64,000 nucleotides of DNA from Leptospira bouyouniensis (GCF_004769525.1 NZ_RQFT01000007.1:124001-188000), one strand, 5' to 3'; positions 9,350-19,307 are shown, counted from the stretch's first letter. The notes: generated by a model from the letters alone, not told the origin. Numbers and translations are program-made.

Positions 9350-9814
9350 ATGCGTTCCATGAAAGTTTTCACATTGATTTCAGCATTGGCATTGTTCACT
9401 TCAGTTAACAATTGTTCTATTTTAGATTCCGCTTCCGGTAGTGCGAGCCGTTTAGGAGTTTCCGTTTCTGATTCTACATCTGCACTTGTAAAATCGATTT
9501 CAAAAAGTATCTCTTCTATTTCTGAAAGCGAAAAAGAAAAAGCAATGAATGAATACAAAGAAGATATCATTGCAAGTGTATCTTTACAAATTCGATATGA
9601 AAACCAAAAACAAGAATTGGAAAACCAACTCGCTCTCATTGCAAAAAAACATGGGGTTGTTGCGTGGAAATCCAATCCATCCACATACATTGCTATCGGA
9701 CAAGGATTAAAACAAGCTAAGCTCACTCCATCCGAAATGAAATTAGTAACAGAAGATGTTGCAAAACAAAACGTTGTGGTCGCAAAACTCGTATCAAAAG
9801 GATACAATCTATAA
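9350..9814 (+). CDS. Putative lipoprotein of unknown function
   Basis: A 154-residue protein with a signal sequence and the lipobox-like VNNC around Cys22, acceptable under the relaxed spirochaetal rules. After a Ser-rich linker with a coiled-coil-like segment (KSISKSISSISESEKEKAMNE), the C-terminal half is predicted to be helical. The start is set by the strong AAGAGG site six bases upstream. It has its own promoter and is followed eight bases later by the DUF4105-like gene. I do not recognise a known domain. Confidence 0.8.
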   Translation: MRSMKVFTLISALALFTSVNNCSILDSASGSASRLGVSVSDSTSALVKSISKSISSISESEKEKAMNEYKEDIIASVSLQIRYENQKQELENQLALIAKKHGVVAWKSNPSTYIAIGQGLKQAKLTPSEMKLVTEDVAKQNVVVAKLVSKGYNL

Positions 9815-9822
9815 TTCTCAAC

Positions 9823-11679
9823 TTGTTAGGGCGGATTGTTTCCGCCCGCTTTCATACAATCCCAGCTTTACTCTACCTTCTTTTTGTTCTTTTCCCAATT
9901 GTATCTGTATCATCCCAAACCCATAAGAACCGATATGGTTTTTTATACATAGATTCCAATTCAGGCCAATCGAGTGGTGGCCACTCAGCACTTCTTCTCG
10001 GAGATCGTGTTTATCACTTACAGTATTCTTTTGAGGACCAAATCTTTCACATTGTGAGAGAAAGTTGGGATGATTTTCGTTTCCAATATGGTGTGGTTGA
10101 AAATCGAAATATAGAATTTTATGAATGGAATCTATCAAACTCTGCCAAACAAATCTTACGCCAGAGATGGAATGAATTGTATTTGGTCCAAGAAACTCAT
10201 ATCCAAAACCAAAAAAATTTAGAAGAAGATTGGGAATGGATGAGGGACAACCAAGAAAACAACCCCTTCCCAGATCTTATCATTGGCTTCGGATATTTCA
10301 CAAATAGGGAAGACCCTCATTCTCCCATTCCAAAACTATTTTCCTTTCGAAAAAACGAATTGGAATATTTAAAAAAGAATATTGAAACCATTTCGGATCA
10401 ATCTTCGCAAACCAAGTGGGAAATTAAAGACGATGAAATTTCTCTCCCAGAAACAAATTCACCGCTACATTTGATCCCAACGATTGAAACAGAAACAAAC
10501 CTTCATATCCAAAATCAAAGAAAAATATTCGTACGAATGTTTTTACAAAATCCAGTGTTATTATATGAACAAGCGTTTGTCAAATTAGAGGGCAAAAACT
10601 TTTCACTCACACACGAGGAAGCTAAAATTTGGAAAGGATACTTACCGAAACTAGTAAATGAATTAAAGGTATGTATATTAGAAAATAGTTGTAAGGATTG
10701 GGAAGAGATGACACTTCTACTTCGAATCCTATATATACAAAAATCAATCGAAGTTAGACAAATTGTATTTCCAAAAAAGAACTTTACGGGGTTTTCATAT
10801 TTAGAATACACGGAGCTCCCTGAATCAACTATCAGCACCAAACAAAAAGAATATGAAACTATCTTTATTGAAAAACGTAAAGAATTTGGAAAAGGATATC
10901 ATCCGATTCAATTTTACAATTGGGAAACTTTTTTATCTCATTTTCAAAGTTTCATTGAAGCTAAAACATTTACGGAAGGAATCGAATTCAATTTGGTGGG
11001 GCAATTCCCTTATCCAAAAACTCGAAATTCATTCTTGAAACAAGGATCAAATGAAAAATCCAAACAAAGTTTCAAACAATGGGAAATGTATTCATACAAA
11101 ATCCAAAACTTATATTCGTATCATTTGGTGTTTCAAAATTGCACAAATGAATTGTTCCATTATTTAAACTTAATGTTCCCTGAAGGAAAAATTGGAGAGG
11201 AAAAATTTTGGGATCCTTTGTCGGAAAATGTATTTGTATTCAATTTTATCCCTTCAATTGCTGCTAAAAAATTACATTCTAGTCCCTATACTAAAGATTT
11301 TACATTGTATCCTTCTTATCGAAATCTGAAACGAAATACAATCAGCAATTGGAAAGAAAAAAATATAGTAGAACGTTTTGTCCCCAGTTCCAAAATTTAT
11401 AAGCCAAATCCTATGGACCATTCGTTTTTATTCTTCACTGAAGAGAGTGTTTGGAATCGACCCTTATTTGGTATGGCAAATCTTATGTGGGGGATTGGAT
11501 ATACAAGTGTGGGAATCGTAAAATCACCATTTGACCGTGGAAAAGATGTTTCAAAAGGATCCGAAACTATTTTTTATAGCTTACCTGAACTTTTTTTCTT
11601 TAATATCAGGAAAGGTCATTTCCCATTGATCTCGGCAGAAGAAATACCAGAAGAATACTACGAGAAAGAAACCAAATGA
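9823..11679 (+). CDS. DUF4105/Lnb-like periplasmic protein
   Basis: A 618-residue protein starting at TTG, with a hydrophobic signal or anchor segment at about 12-30. The mature N terminus has SSGGHSALLLGDRVYHLQY (His54), and near residue 438 there is QNCTNELFHYLN. A His in a GxHSAL context with a later N-C-T motif is the arrangement of DUF4105 proteins, which include the Lnb lipoprotein N-acyltransferase domain, a papain/NlpC-like fold. It sits between a lipoprotein and a membrane protein and overlaps the next gene by four bases (ATGA). The family call is by motif only; an acyltransferase or peptidase role is inference. Confidence 0.6.
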   Translation: MLGRIVSARFHTIPALLYLLFVLFPIVSVSSQTHKNRYGFLYIDSNSGQSSGGHSALLLGDRVYHLQYSFEDQIFHIVRESWDDFRFQYGVVENRNIEFYEWNLSNSAKQILRQRWNELYLVQETHIQNQKNLEEDWEWMRDNQENNPFPDLIIGFGYFTNREDPHSPIPKLFSFRKNELEYLKKNIETISDQSSQTKWEIKDDEISLPETNSPLHLIPTIETETNLHIQNQRKIFVRMFLQNPVLLYEQAFVKLEGKNFSLTHEEAKIWKGYLPKLVNELKVCILENSCKDWEEMTLLLRILYIQKSIEVRQIVFPKKNFTGFSYLEYTELPESTISTKQKEYETIFIEKRKEFGKGYHPIQFYNWETFLSHFQSFIEAKTFTEGIEFNLVGQFPYPKTRNSFLKQGSNEKSKQSFKQWEMYSYKIQNLYSYHLVFQNCTNELFHYLNLMFPEGKIGEEKFWDPLSENVFVFNFIPSIAAKKLHSSPYTKDFTLYPSYRNLKRNTISNWKEKNIVERFVPSSKIYKPNPMDHSFLFFTEESVWNRPLFGMANLMWGIGYTSVGIVKSPFDRGKDVSKGSETIFYSLPELFFFNIRKGHFPLISAEEIPEEYYEKETK

Positions 11680-13292
11680 ATTATTTATACTTTTACCTTC
11701 CTTATCTTTTTATTCTATTCGCTTTATCACTCCCCACCAAACCTTGGTTCTACCCTGGAAGCCAACCGTTATACCTTTCAATCACGCTCTTCTTTGTTTT
11801 ATTACAATCATTCATTTTTTATAACAAAAAAAAACAGTTCATAAACGAAGTTAGTTTCCATAAATACATCCCTACCAATTGGATTATTGCAAGTTTCTAT
11901 TTTTTATTTATGTTATGTTTTCCGATTCTCAATCGAAATTGGGGCGATGGACTTTTACTGTTAGAAACCAATCTTTTGGAAACAAAACTATTTGGGTTCC
12001 AATTTACCTTGGATGAAATACTAGAAAGTATTCTGCACAGCCAACTTATGAATGGATTGTCATACTTTCAAATCCAAGAAGATCCGACAGTCTCTTATTC
12101 AATTCTATCTTATTTTTCAGGGATACTATTCATCTGTGGTTTTTTATTTTTAGGACGATTTAAACAAAAAGACCTTTCGATCTTATTTCTTCTTTCATCA
12201 GGAGGGATTTTACTTGGATTTGGATATGCAGAGAATTATACGTTAGTGACAACAATCCATTTAGGATTATATCTATTTTTAAATAGGTATGCATCCGATC
12301 CAAAAGACAATGATATTCTTTTATATGGCAGCACATCAATAGTCGCCTTATCAATGTTATTCCACTTAGTTTCTGGATATTTAGTTATTTTATTAGTGTA
12401 TTTATGGGTTTTCCATTCTCCCAAAGAGAAAAAAATCAAACATCTAGTTTATTGCACCTTACTCGGGTCTTTGATTTTATTGCCTTGGTTTGTTTATTTT
12501 AGTGCCTTTCATGATCCAACAGTAGACAAAAATAGCACACACCTCATCCATCCTCCTTTTTACCCATTAAAACGATGGGTATCCAACAATCATTTAAAGG
12601 AAATACTTTCCGTACTGTATTGGAATGCCGGTATCTCAACTTTTTATCTAAGTTACCAATTTTTTTTCCAAAAAGAAAAATGGAAACAATTCATAAAATA
12701 TCCATTCCATAAACTGATGTTAGTTGTAATTTTAGCTTTTGTTTTGCATGGTTTTTTACATAACCCACAACTAGGGTTCCCAGCAGATTGGGACTTAATG
12801 GGATTTTATTGGTTACCCATTACCTTACTTGCTTTTTTGTATTGGAAACAAGAATCAAAAATTGTCTGGGAGTGGGTTCCGCTTCAATTCTTTGGTGCTT
12901 CGTTAGTAATGATTGCCGCAGTCCAATTAAACAAAACCAATCCAAAAGATGTTTTGATTTGGGAGATTACAAAAAAAGCAATCTCCACTTATTCAACCGA
13001 AAATAAAACATTTATCCAAAGTTTACCAAAAGAGGATAAAAAGTTTTTTGCCAAAGGTGATTTTTTGTTTTTCAAAGGAGACTACATTACACAACAATTA
13101 TGTGATTTTCCAGAAAAACAAGCGCTGATAGAATCTATGAAATCACATCGAAAAAATTGGAAACAAGGTTTCTTAGATGGTACTTTTAAATCAAAAGATC
13201 AATTGAATGTTTTTTTGACAGAAGCAACAAAAACAAATGTTTTGTATCTTAAATCTCTAGAAGCAAATACGATATGTCATCCGAAGCTTTAG
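11676..13292 (+). CDS. Polytopic membrane protein of unknown function
   Basis: A 538-residue protein with roughly ten to twelve hydrophobic segments across residues 1-410 and a soluble, charged C-terminal tail of about 125 residues. The layout resembles GT-C-type glycosyltransferase or O-antigen ligase-like membrane proteins, but no signature was found. It overlaps the DUF4105-like gene by four bases, so the two are translated together. Its last 44 bases overlap the end of the convergent response-regulator gene. Function not assigned. Confidence 0.75.
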   Translation: MNYLYFYLPYLFILFALSLPTKPWFYPGSQPLYLSITLFFVLLQSFIFYNKKKQFINEVSFHKYIPTNWIIASFYFLFMLCFPILNRNWGDGLLLLETNLLETKLFGFQFTLDEILESILHSQLMNGLSYFQIQEDPTVSYSILSYFSGILFICGFLFLGRFKQKDLSILFLLSSGGILLGFGYAENYTLVTTIHLGLYLFLNRYASDPKDNDILLYGSTSIVALSMLFHLVSGYLVILLVYLWVFHSPKEKKIKHLVYCTLLGSLILLPWFVYFSAFHDPTVDKNSTHLIHPPFYPLKRWVSNNHLKEILSVLYWNAGISTFYLSYQFFFQKEKWKQFIKYPFHKLMLVVILAFVLHGFLHNPQLGFPADWDLMGFYWLPITLLAFLYWKQESKIVWEWVPLQFFGASLVMIAAVQLNKTNPKDVLIWEITKKAISTYSTENKTFIQSLPKEDKKFFAKGDFLFFKGDYITQQLCDFPEKQALIESMKSHRKNWKQGFLDGTFKSKDQLNVFLTEATKTNVLYLKSLEANTICHPKL

Positions 13293-14361
13293 AAGAAGTC
13301 TCCAAATATTGTATGTAATTGGAAATTTCAATTTTCATCGCTTCAATTCGGTTGTCTCCACCTGGTAATTGAACCAATGTTTGAACAAGTGGATGTGAGC
13401 TTGAAGCAAGTAAACCATCAGAATACAAAAACAATATATCACCTGATTCAACTTTGATTTGGTTTTCGGCAAATTCCATATCTTTTAAGATCCCGAGAAT
13501 TTGGCCAGATTGGTCTTGTAAAATCAATGGTGCCCGGCTATCTTTTTGGAAGACCATTGGGAATGGATGTCCACCCCGAGCATAAGTGATTTTTTTTTCG
13601 GAATGTTCAACTACGATACTAATCGCAGTCATACTATGAGTTCCAATTTCATTACACAACTCTCGATTCAATCGAGACAATAATTCGGATGGTGCAACGG
13701 TTGTTGTGCGAGCCAATTCCTTATGAATGGTAGTCATAAGGATTGCAATGAGGCCAGATGTAACACCATGACCTTCGATATCACCCATAAGGATTAATGT
13801 TTTGTCCTCTGTGAGTGGAATCACTTGGAAAAAATCTCCAGAAACAAAACTAACCGGTTTGATTTCTGAAAAAATTTTACGTTTTAAAGAAGGCAAATTC
13901 ATTGTTTTGGATTGGATTTTTGCTGCAAGCCTTAAGTCACGTTTGATCGATTCATCCATCGATTCTTTATCTTTTAGAAAATTATAATACTCAAATGCTC
14001 GGGAAATAGCGGCTTCAATGGATTTTGTATGGAATGGTTTTAGAATAAAATCAGATGCCCTATGATATAAGGAAGAGACAACTGTTTGGATGTCATGTTC
14101 GCCAGTCATCATCAGAACTTGTGTTTTGGAATCGATGGATTTGATTTTGGGTAAAATTTCCAAACCAGAAGTTTGGGGCATATTTACATCTAAAAATACA
14201 ATTGGATTTTTTTCCCTATCAAAGTATTCCAAACCTTGGAGTGGATTTGTGAAATAACGGACAAAATATCCCAAACCATTGACAATCAATTCCAAGGTTT
14301 CACAGATTTCAGTATCATCATCTATGATGAGAATTTCAGGTTTGAAGGAATATTCGGACAT
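13249..14361 (-). CDS. Response regulator with SpoIIE/PP2C-type phosphatase output
   Basis: A 370-residue two-domain signalling protein. The N-terminal receiver has the acidic pocket DDD at 14-16, phospho-acceptor Asp58 in VFLDVN, MMTGEH and the conserved Lys in ILKPF. After a helical linker, the C-terminal RsbU/SpoIIE-like PP2C domain has GDFF, LMGDIEGHG and LYSDGLL, carrying metal-binding aspartates. Such proteins dephosphorylate anti-anti-sigma factors in partner-switching cascades. No sensor kinase or STAS/anti-sigma partner is adjacent, so partners lie elsewhere. The 3' end overlaps the convergent membrane-protein gene by 44 bases. Confidence 0.93.
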   Translation of the reverse strand: MSEYSFKPEILIIDDDTEICETLELIVNGLGYFVRYFTNPLQGLEYFDREKNPIVFLDVNMPQTSGLEILPKIKSIDSKTQVLMMTGEHDIQTVVSSLYHRASDFILKPFHTKSIEAAISRAFEYYNFLKDKESMDESIKRDLRLAAKIQSKTMNLPSLKRKIFSEIKPVSFVSGDFFQVIPLTEDKTLILMGDIEGHGVTSGLIAILMTTIHKELARTTTVAPSELLSRLNRELCNEIGTHSMTAISIVVEHSEKKITYARGGHPFPMVFQKDSRAPLILQDQSGQILGILKDMEFAENQIKVESGDILFLYSDGLLASSSHPLVQTLVQLPGGDNRIEAMKIEISNYIQYLETSSKASDDISYLLLEI

Positions 14362-14389
14362 CTACGATGATTATCGGAATAAACTTGGT

Positions 14390-15205
14390 CTATTTTGAGA
14401 CTAATCGGAATTTTAGTTTTTCTTTTACCTCTTCTACTTTTCGAAAATATGCCTCATGGAAGACTTTTTTTTCTAAATAAGGATCAGTACACGAAATCAT
14501 TTCCCCATATTTCCATTCGTAAGGTTCACCATTCTCATACTGAACTCTGTTTTGATGGATTTGTGAGGATAGGCTACGAAGGTTTGTCCCACGGAAGTTT
14601 CTGACAAGCGCACGAAACGTACCCTCTTTTTCTGGATCAATGAAACGAAATTTCCGTGAAAACAATACGGCATCGTGGAAATATTCAGGAACGTTAAATG
14701 CACCTGATGTTCCCAATCGTTTGGAAAGTACTCGGATAAAATCAGTGAATTCGTTGAGGACATTTAAACCAGGGTATTCTTGTCCAAAGTACAATTCTTT
14801 TTTTAAATCTCCAGGCTCAAAGTTGATGTTTTGAGTGAGTAACCAATCGATATAAATCATTGGGAACTGTTCATCATCACCTTTCAATTGGAATTGAGAA
14901 ACTTTTAAGCGTGTATGGACTAAAATTTTTCTCGATTCCGATTTTATGTAAATACGATTATCAAAATCATTTAGAATTTCAAGTTCAATGATAGGATTTT
15001 GAAATCCACGTTTTTCAACAGCAGAAATCATTCCCGAACTAACTAACAGCTGTTCCACTTCGTAATGTGTGAAACGATTGAATAGTTTTGGTTCCATATT
15101 TAAAGATGTATTTAATTCTTTCGAAACATCAACTAAAGACAAGTCATCCAGATTCAACCAGTCGGTTTGGTTTTTCTTTTTGTCTGTTGAAGAAAATACA
15201 CCCAT
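14390..15205 (-). CDS. Conserved hypothetical protein
   Basis: A 271-residue soluble protein without signal peptide or membrane segment. It contains alternating strands and helices (IIELEILNDFDNRIYIKS, KILVHTRLKVSQFQL) and a basic C terminus. I recognise no family. It starts with ATG one base inside the stop codon of the deacetylase gene and is followed 28 bases later by the response-regulator phosphatase, so all three may share a transcript. A signalling or metabolic role cannot be inferred. Confidence 0.75.
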   Translation of the reverse strand: MGVFSSTDKKKNQTDWLNLDDLSLVDVSKELNTSLNMEPKLFNRFTHYEVEQLLVSSGMISAVEKRGFQNPIIELEILNDFDNRIYIKSESRKILVHTRLKVSQFQLKGDDEQFPMIYIDWLLTQNINFEPGDLKKELYFGQEYPGLNVLNEFTDFIRVLSKRLGTSGAFNVPEYFHDAVLFSRKFRFIDPEKEGTFRALVRNFRGTNLRSLSSQIHQNRVQYENGEPYEWKYGEMISCTDPYLEKKVFHEAYFRKVEEVKEKLKFRLVSK

Positions 15206-16104
15206 TATTTTTCACCAAATGCAGTGATTGTGTTAAAATGAATTTCTACAGTATCCCGAAAGTCTCTTGCATATCCACCTGCTAAAGTGACAACACAAGG
15301 AATGTTTAATGATTCAGCAAATTTCCTAACCATCAAATCCCTCTCCTTCAATCCTTTCATGGAGACTTTTAATTCACCAAGTGAATCATCCTCATAAGGA
15401 TCTGCTCCTGCAACATAATAAATAATATTTGAATCAAAATCCTTTCGAATTTGGTTTAAGGATTTATCTAAGATCGAAAGGTATTCATCGTCTTTTATGT
15501 TGGGTTCTAAATTCACATCTAAGTTAGATATTTCTTTCTTGGGGTAAAGATTCCCTTGGTGCATCGAAAATGTGTAAACTTTGTCATCATATTGAAAAAT
15601 ATAAGAATTGCCATTGCCTTGATGTAAATCTAAGTCTATAATAAGTGCGTTTACATTTGGCTTTGTTTCTTTTTGTTTCCTAATAGCAATGGCAACGTCA
15701 TTCAAGTAACAAAATCCTTCTGCCTTGTCAGGAAAACTATGATGGTAACCACCACCCATATTGAAAGCAAACTGGTGTTTGTCGGATAATTCACTAGCAA
15801 GAATAGTTCCTCCAACTCCGTACATAAAACTTTCCACAATACTTCGATTTAACGGCAACTCAGAATACATTGTCCGAGGTGTATGTTCATAACTAAATAA
15901 ATCATCTAAGTATTCTTTTGTATGAACTAACTCGAGTTCCGCATCATCAGCTTTTTTTGGTAAAAGAATATCCCATGTTGCATAAACTGGATCTCTTTTG
16001 ACTCGATTATAAAGATGGGAATATTTGTGAGCAGGGAAAACATGACCAGGTAAATCGAGGTTGTACGAAGAATGGTAGATAAGAGCAAGCGCATTTGATG
16101 CCAT
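15205..16104 (-). CDS. Histone deacetylase-family (AcuC/HdaH-like) amidohydrolase
   Basis: About 299 residues from the ATG at 16104. A longer frame from TTG at 16140 is possible but would collide with the divergent pyk gene. The arginase/deacetylase fold is seen in MGGGYHHSFPDKAEGFCYLNDVA, with the active-site His pair. DLDLHQGNGNS supplies Asp and His zinc ligands and GADPYEDD the second Asp. Bacterial members remove acetyl groups from lysines, polyamines or other small amides. It is followed with a one-base overlap by a hypothetical protein. The in vivo substrate is unknown. Confidence 0.92.
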   Translation of the reverse strand: MASNALALIYHSSYNLDLPGHVFPAHKYSHLYNRVKRDPVYATWDILLPKKADDAELELVHTKEYLDDLFSYEHTPRTMYSELPLNRSIVESFMYGVGGTILASELSDKHQFAFNMGGGYHHSFPDKAEGFCYLNDVAIAIRKQKETKPNVNALIIDLDLHQGNGNSYIFQYDDKVYTFSMHQGNLYPKKEISNLDVNLEPNIKDDEYLSILDKSLNQIRKDFDSNIIYYVAGADPYEDDSLGELKVSMKGLKERDLMVRKFAESLNIPCVVTLAGGYARDFRDTVEIHFNTITAFGEK

Positions 16105-16195
16105 TAAATTGATATTTTTGCGAAAAATGACACAAGTCAATTCAATCCATACAAATTACTTGCAGGAAAAAACAAAAAAGCCAAGTTTAGGGTCT

Positions 16196-17632
16196 ATGCT
16201 GGAAGACGATAAAATCCCCAAAAAACGCACTAAGATTATCTGTACCATTGGACCTGCCTCAGCAAATCGAGAAACGATTCTAAACTTGATTTATTCAGGT
16301 ATGGACCTTGCTCGTATGAACTTTTCTCATTCCACTCATGACTACCACAAAGAGATTTTCGAATTATTAAGGGAGTGCGAACAAGAATCTGGAAAATCCA
16401 TAGGAATTCTTGCTGATTTGCAAGGCCCAAAGATCCGCACTGGCAAACTCAGTTCCGGTCCCATAGAATTAAAATCGGGTGACCAAATTGCCATCAACAA
16501 CAAAGGCGATTTTTTAGGGAACAAAGATGAGATCGGATGCACCTACCAATACATTTTAAATGATATTGATGTTGGGCATAAAATTCTCATCGATGATGGA
16601 AAACTTGCCTTTGTCGTAAAATCTAAAACAAAAGAAAGAGCCATTTTAGAAACAGTGATTGGTGGAGTTTTAAAAGACAACAAAGGTATCAATTTACCAG
16701 GGACTCCCATTTCTGCTCCTGCCCTTTCTGAAAAGGACATTGAAGATTTACAATTCGCACTCTCACTTGGTGTGGATTATATCGCTTTATCATTTGTTAG
16801 ACGAGCAAGCGATTTGGAAATGGCACGTCAATTCATGAAAGATAGTTATGCAGGTCTCATTGCAAAAATTGAGAGACCGGAAGCCATCCAAAATATAGAA
16901 GAAATCATCGATCATTGTGATGGTATTATGATTGCAAGAGGAGATCTTGGAGTTGAGTTAGATACCCAATATGTTCCTATCATTCAAAAAGAAATGATCA
17001 CAAAACTCAACCAAAGAGGAAAACCTGTCATAACTGCCACACAAATGTTAGAGACTATGATCGACAACCCAAGACCTACAAGAGCTGAAGCAAGTGATGT
17101 GGCAAATGCAGTCATGGATGGAACTGACGCAGTGATGTTGTCTGGCGAAACCGCATCTGGTAAATACCCAGTCGAAACTGTCAAAACGATGACAAGTATT
17201 ATCCAAGCAGCAGAAGAATCTGAAATATACTTATCTCATTTACGAAGTATGGACCGTACAGAATTTGAAGTGGAACGTACGGCACTTGGGAGTGCTGCAG
17301 AATCCATATCGCGCTCCATCCGTGCAAAAGCAATCATCAACTTCACTCGGTCAGGTTATTCATCACTCTTGTCATCTGAATTTAGACCTCTCAATCCAAT
17401 ATATTCCTTTACTCCTTTTTTGGGAACTGCAAGGAAGATGCAATTGTTTTGGGGTGTTGAATCTTACGTGATGCCAATGATGGATAAGTTTCCTGATATG
17501 ATTGCCTTTATGAGTAAAACTCTCAAATCAGAAGGAAAATTAAAATCAGGTGATACTGTTGTAATATTGTCTGGAGCACCAGGTTCTGTTGCACAAACAG
17601 TGGATTTTATCCAAATCCATAAAATCAAATAA
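16196..17632 (+). CDS. pyk: Pyruvate kinase
   Basis: Converts phosphoenolpyruvate and ADP to pyruvate and ATP. Family motifs are ICTIGPAS near the N terminus, MNFSH, the signature around GLIAKIERPEAI, GIMIARGDLGVEL, TATQMLETM and MDGTDAVMLSGETASGKYP. I chose the ATG at 16196 (478 aa) because it gives a normal N terminus, has AGGG six bases upstream and leaves 91 bases to the divergent deacetylase gene for promoters. An in-frame ATG at 16127 would leave only 22 bases. The stop overlaps the convergent flavoprotein gene by 8 bases. Confidence 0.96.
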   Translation: MLEDDKIPKKRTKIICTIGPASANRETILNLIYSGMDLARMNFSHSTHDYHKEIFELLRECEQESGKSIGILADLQGPKIRTGKLSSGPIELKSGDQIAINNKGDFLGNKDEIGCTYQYILNDIDVGHKILIDDGKLAFVVKSKTKERAILETVIGGVLKDNKGINLPGTPISAPALSEKDIEDLQFALSLGVDYIALSFVRRASDLEMARQFMKDSYAGLIAKIERPEAIQNIEEIIDHCDGIMIARGDLGVELDTQYVPIIQKEMITKLNQRGKPVITATQMLETMIDNPRPTRAEASDVANAVMDGTDAVMLSGETASGKYPVETVKTMTSIIQAAEESEIYLSHLRSMDRTEFEVERTALGSAAESISRSIRAKAIINFTRSGYSSLLSSEFRPLNPIYSFTPFLGTARKMQLFWGVESYVMPMMDKFPDMIAFMSKTLKSEGKLKSGDTVVILSGAPGSVAQTVDFIQIHKIK

Positions 17633-18869
17633 CAAATGTTTTTCGGATACCTTGGGCGGCGATCACACTTGTCGTCCAAGCGTTTTGAAAATTAAATCCA
17701 CCCGTAATCCCATCGATATCAATCACTTCTCCTACAAAGTACAATCCAGGGCAAAGTTTACTTTCCATCGTTTGGAATTGAATTTCCTTTCGATTCACAC
17801 CACCTGCAGTCACAAACTCATCCTTAAACACACCTTTTGCTACCATTTGTAATTTTTTTTGGGTTAGGTTTAATGATAAAACTCGAATGTCTGATTTGCT
17901 CAAATCAGAGTAACGTTTGTTTGCTTGTATATTTGATTCCTTTAATATCCAATCAAAAAATCGAGATGGCAATTTCCAATCGGGATTCGCTGAAACTTTT
18001 TCACTGGCAGAGGATTCTTTTTTTTTCGAATAGGTCTCCTCAACTATTTGAGTGGACTGACCACCTACCCAATTGAGTGATAATTCAACTTTATAATTGG
18101 CTTCAAATAAAGTGCGAGCTTCCCAGGCAGATAATCTCAATGCAGCTGGGCCACTCAATCCCCAATGTGTGATCAGAATTGGACCACTTTGAGCTTTTCC
18201 CTTTGGCACAATTTTGATTTCAGCATTTGGAACAACAAGACCTGTTAATTCCATTAAATCGGTATTTGCTAAAGTGAGAGTGAATAAAGAAGGAACCGGA
18301 TCTACAATCGTATGATTGAGTTTTTCTAAAATGCTCCAAACCTTTCGATTGGAACCAGTTGCCATCACAACGATATCAAAAAATTCTTCCTTACCACCTT
18401 CCCACAACAAACGAAACCTTTCTATTTGGTTTTCTAATTGGTAAATCCCAACTAATCCTTGTTCAAAGTGGATAGGAATTTTATACTTTTGAAGTTCATT
18501 CAAAAAACAATTGATGATAGTTTCGGATTTGTCTGTGATAGGGAACATCCTTCCATCGGCTTCTGCTTTGAGAGTCACACCCCTTTTAGCAAACCATTCG
18601 ATGGTATCCTTTGGTTGGAATCGTTCAAATGCCCATCGTAATTCTTTTTGGCCGCGTGGGTATCTAAGTGATAATAGTTCTGGGTCAAACAATTGGTGAG
18701 TCACATTACACCTCCCTCCTCCAGAAATACGAAGTTTGGTTAAAGGTTCTTTCGAGCGTTCAAATATTTGAATCGTAGCGTTTCCCTCCAAAGACTCATA
18801 AATCTGTAGAGCCGCAAAACAACCTGAGGCACCTGCCCCAATCACTGCGATTTTGGGTTTATGACCCAA
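17625..18869 (-). CDS. HI0933-like NAD(P)/FAD-dependent oxidoreductase
   Basis: A 414-residue flavoprotein of the HI0933/YhiN family. The dinucleotide-binding IAVIGAGASGCFAAL opens the protein, followed by RISGGGRCNVTH, the conserved THWGLSGPAALRLS and a C-terminal FVGEVIDIDGITGGFNFQ, all typical of the family. The start is TTG, three bases after the glyoxalase stop, with no better alternative before the Rossmann motif. Members bind FAD; substrates are mostly unknown. The 3' end overlaps pyk by 8 bases. Confidence 0.92.
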   Translation of the reverse strand: MGHKPKIAVIGAGASGCFAALQIYESLEGNATIQIFERSKEPLTKLRISGGGRCNVTHQLFDPELLSLRYPRGQKELRWAFERFQPKDTIEWFAKRGVTLKAEADGRMFPITDKSETIINCFLNELQKYKIPIHFEQGLVGIYQLENQIERFRLLWEGGKEEFFDIVVMATGSNRKVWSILEKLNHTIVDPVPSLFTLTLANTDLMELTGLVVPNAEIKIVPKGKAQSGPILITHWGLSGPAALRLSAWEARTLFEANYKVELSLNWVGGQSTQIVEETYSKKKESSASEKVSANPDWKLPSRFFDWILKESNIQANKRYSDLSKSDIRVLSLNLTQKKLQMVAKGVFKDEFVTAGGVNRKEIQFQTMESKLCPGLYFVGEVIDIDGITGGFNFQNAWTTSVIAAQGIRKTFVI

Positions 18870-18872
18870 AAC

Positions 18873-19295
18873 TCACCACTCCCCAGAATTTGGCATAGAC
18901 ACCCATGGTTCCTTTGGAGGCAAAGGGTTTCCTTTTTGTAATAACTCAATGGAGATCGAATCTGGTGATCTAACAAATGCCATACGACCATCCCTTGGTG
19001 GTCTGTTAATGACAACTCCCATCGATTGGATTTTCTCGCAAAGATCGTATATATTATCCACTTCATAGGCAAGATGCCCAAAATTTCTTCCTATGGAATA
19101 TGGTTCCACCTGATCCCAGTTATATGTAAGTTCGATTTCTGACATATCTTCTTCTCCCGTAGTTAGAAACACAAGAGTGAATTTTCCATCTGGGTATTCC
19201 TTCTTACGTGAGACTTTTAAGCCCAAAATATCTACAAAAAAATGGAGAGCTTTCTCCAAATTTTGTACTCGGATCATTGTATGTAAATATTTCAT
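18873..19295 (-). CDS. gloA: Lactoylglutathione lyase (glyoxalase I)
   Basis: A 140-residue VOC-fold metalloenzyme converting the hemithioacetal of methylglyoxal and a thiol to the lactoyl thioester. The paired beta-alpha-beta-beta-beta modules are visible, with metal ligands likely in [24 protein letters not shown] and SISIELLQ (His, Glu, His, Glu). Length matches bacterial GloA. It lies between a membrane hydroxylase and a flavoprotein on the same strand, with gaps of 12 and 3 bases. Confidence 0.9.
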   Translation of the reverse strand: MKYLHTMIRVQNLEKALHFFVDILGLKVSRKKEYPDGKFTLVFLTTGEEDMSEIELTYNWDQVEPYSIGRNFGHLAYEVDNIYDLCEKIQSMGVVINRPPRDGRMAFVRSPDSISIELLQKGNPLPPKEPWVSMPNSGEW

Positions 19296-19307
19296 ATTTT
19301 ATAGGTT

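Noticed and set aside
9304..9807. 167-residue open frame on the minus strand
   Set aside because: It is antisense to a lipoprotein gene with its own promoter and ribosome binding site; the protein has no recognisable features.
16127..16195. Longer N terminus of pyruvate kinase from ATG 16127
   Set aside because: It would leave 22 bases between divergent starts and adds a non-homologous extension; ATG 16196 has a better ribosome binding site.
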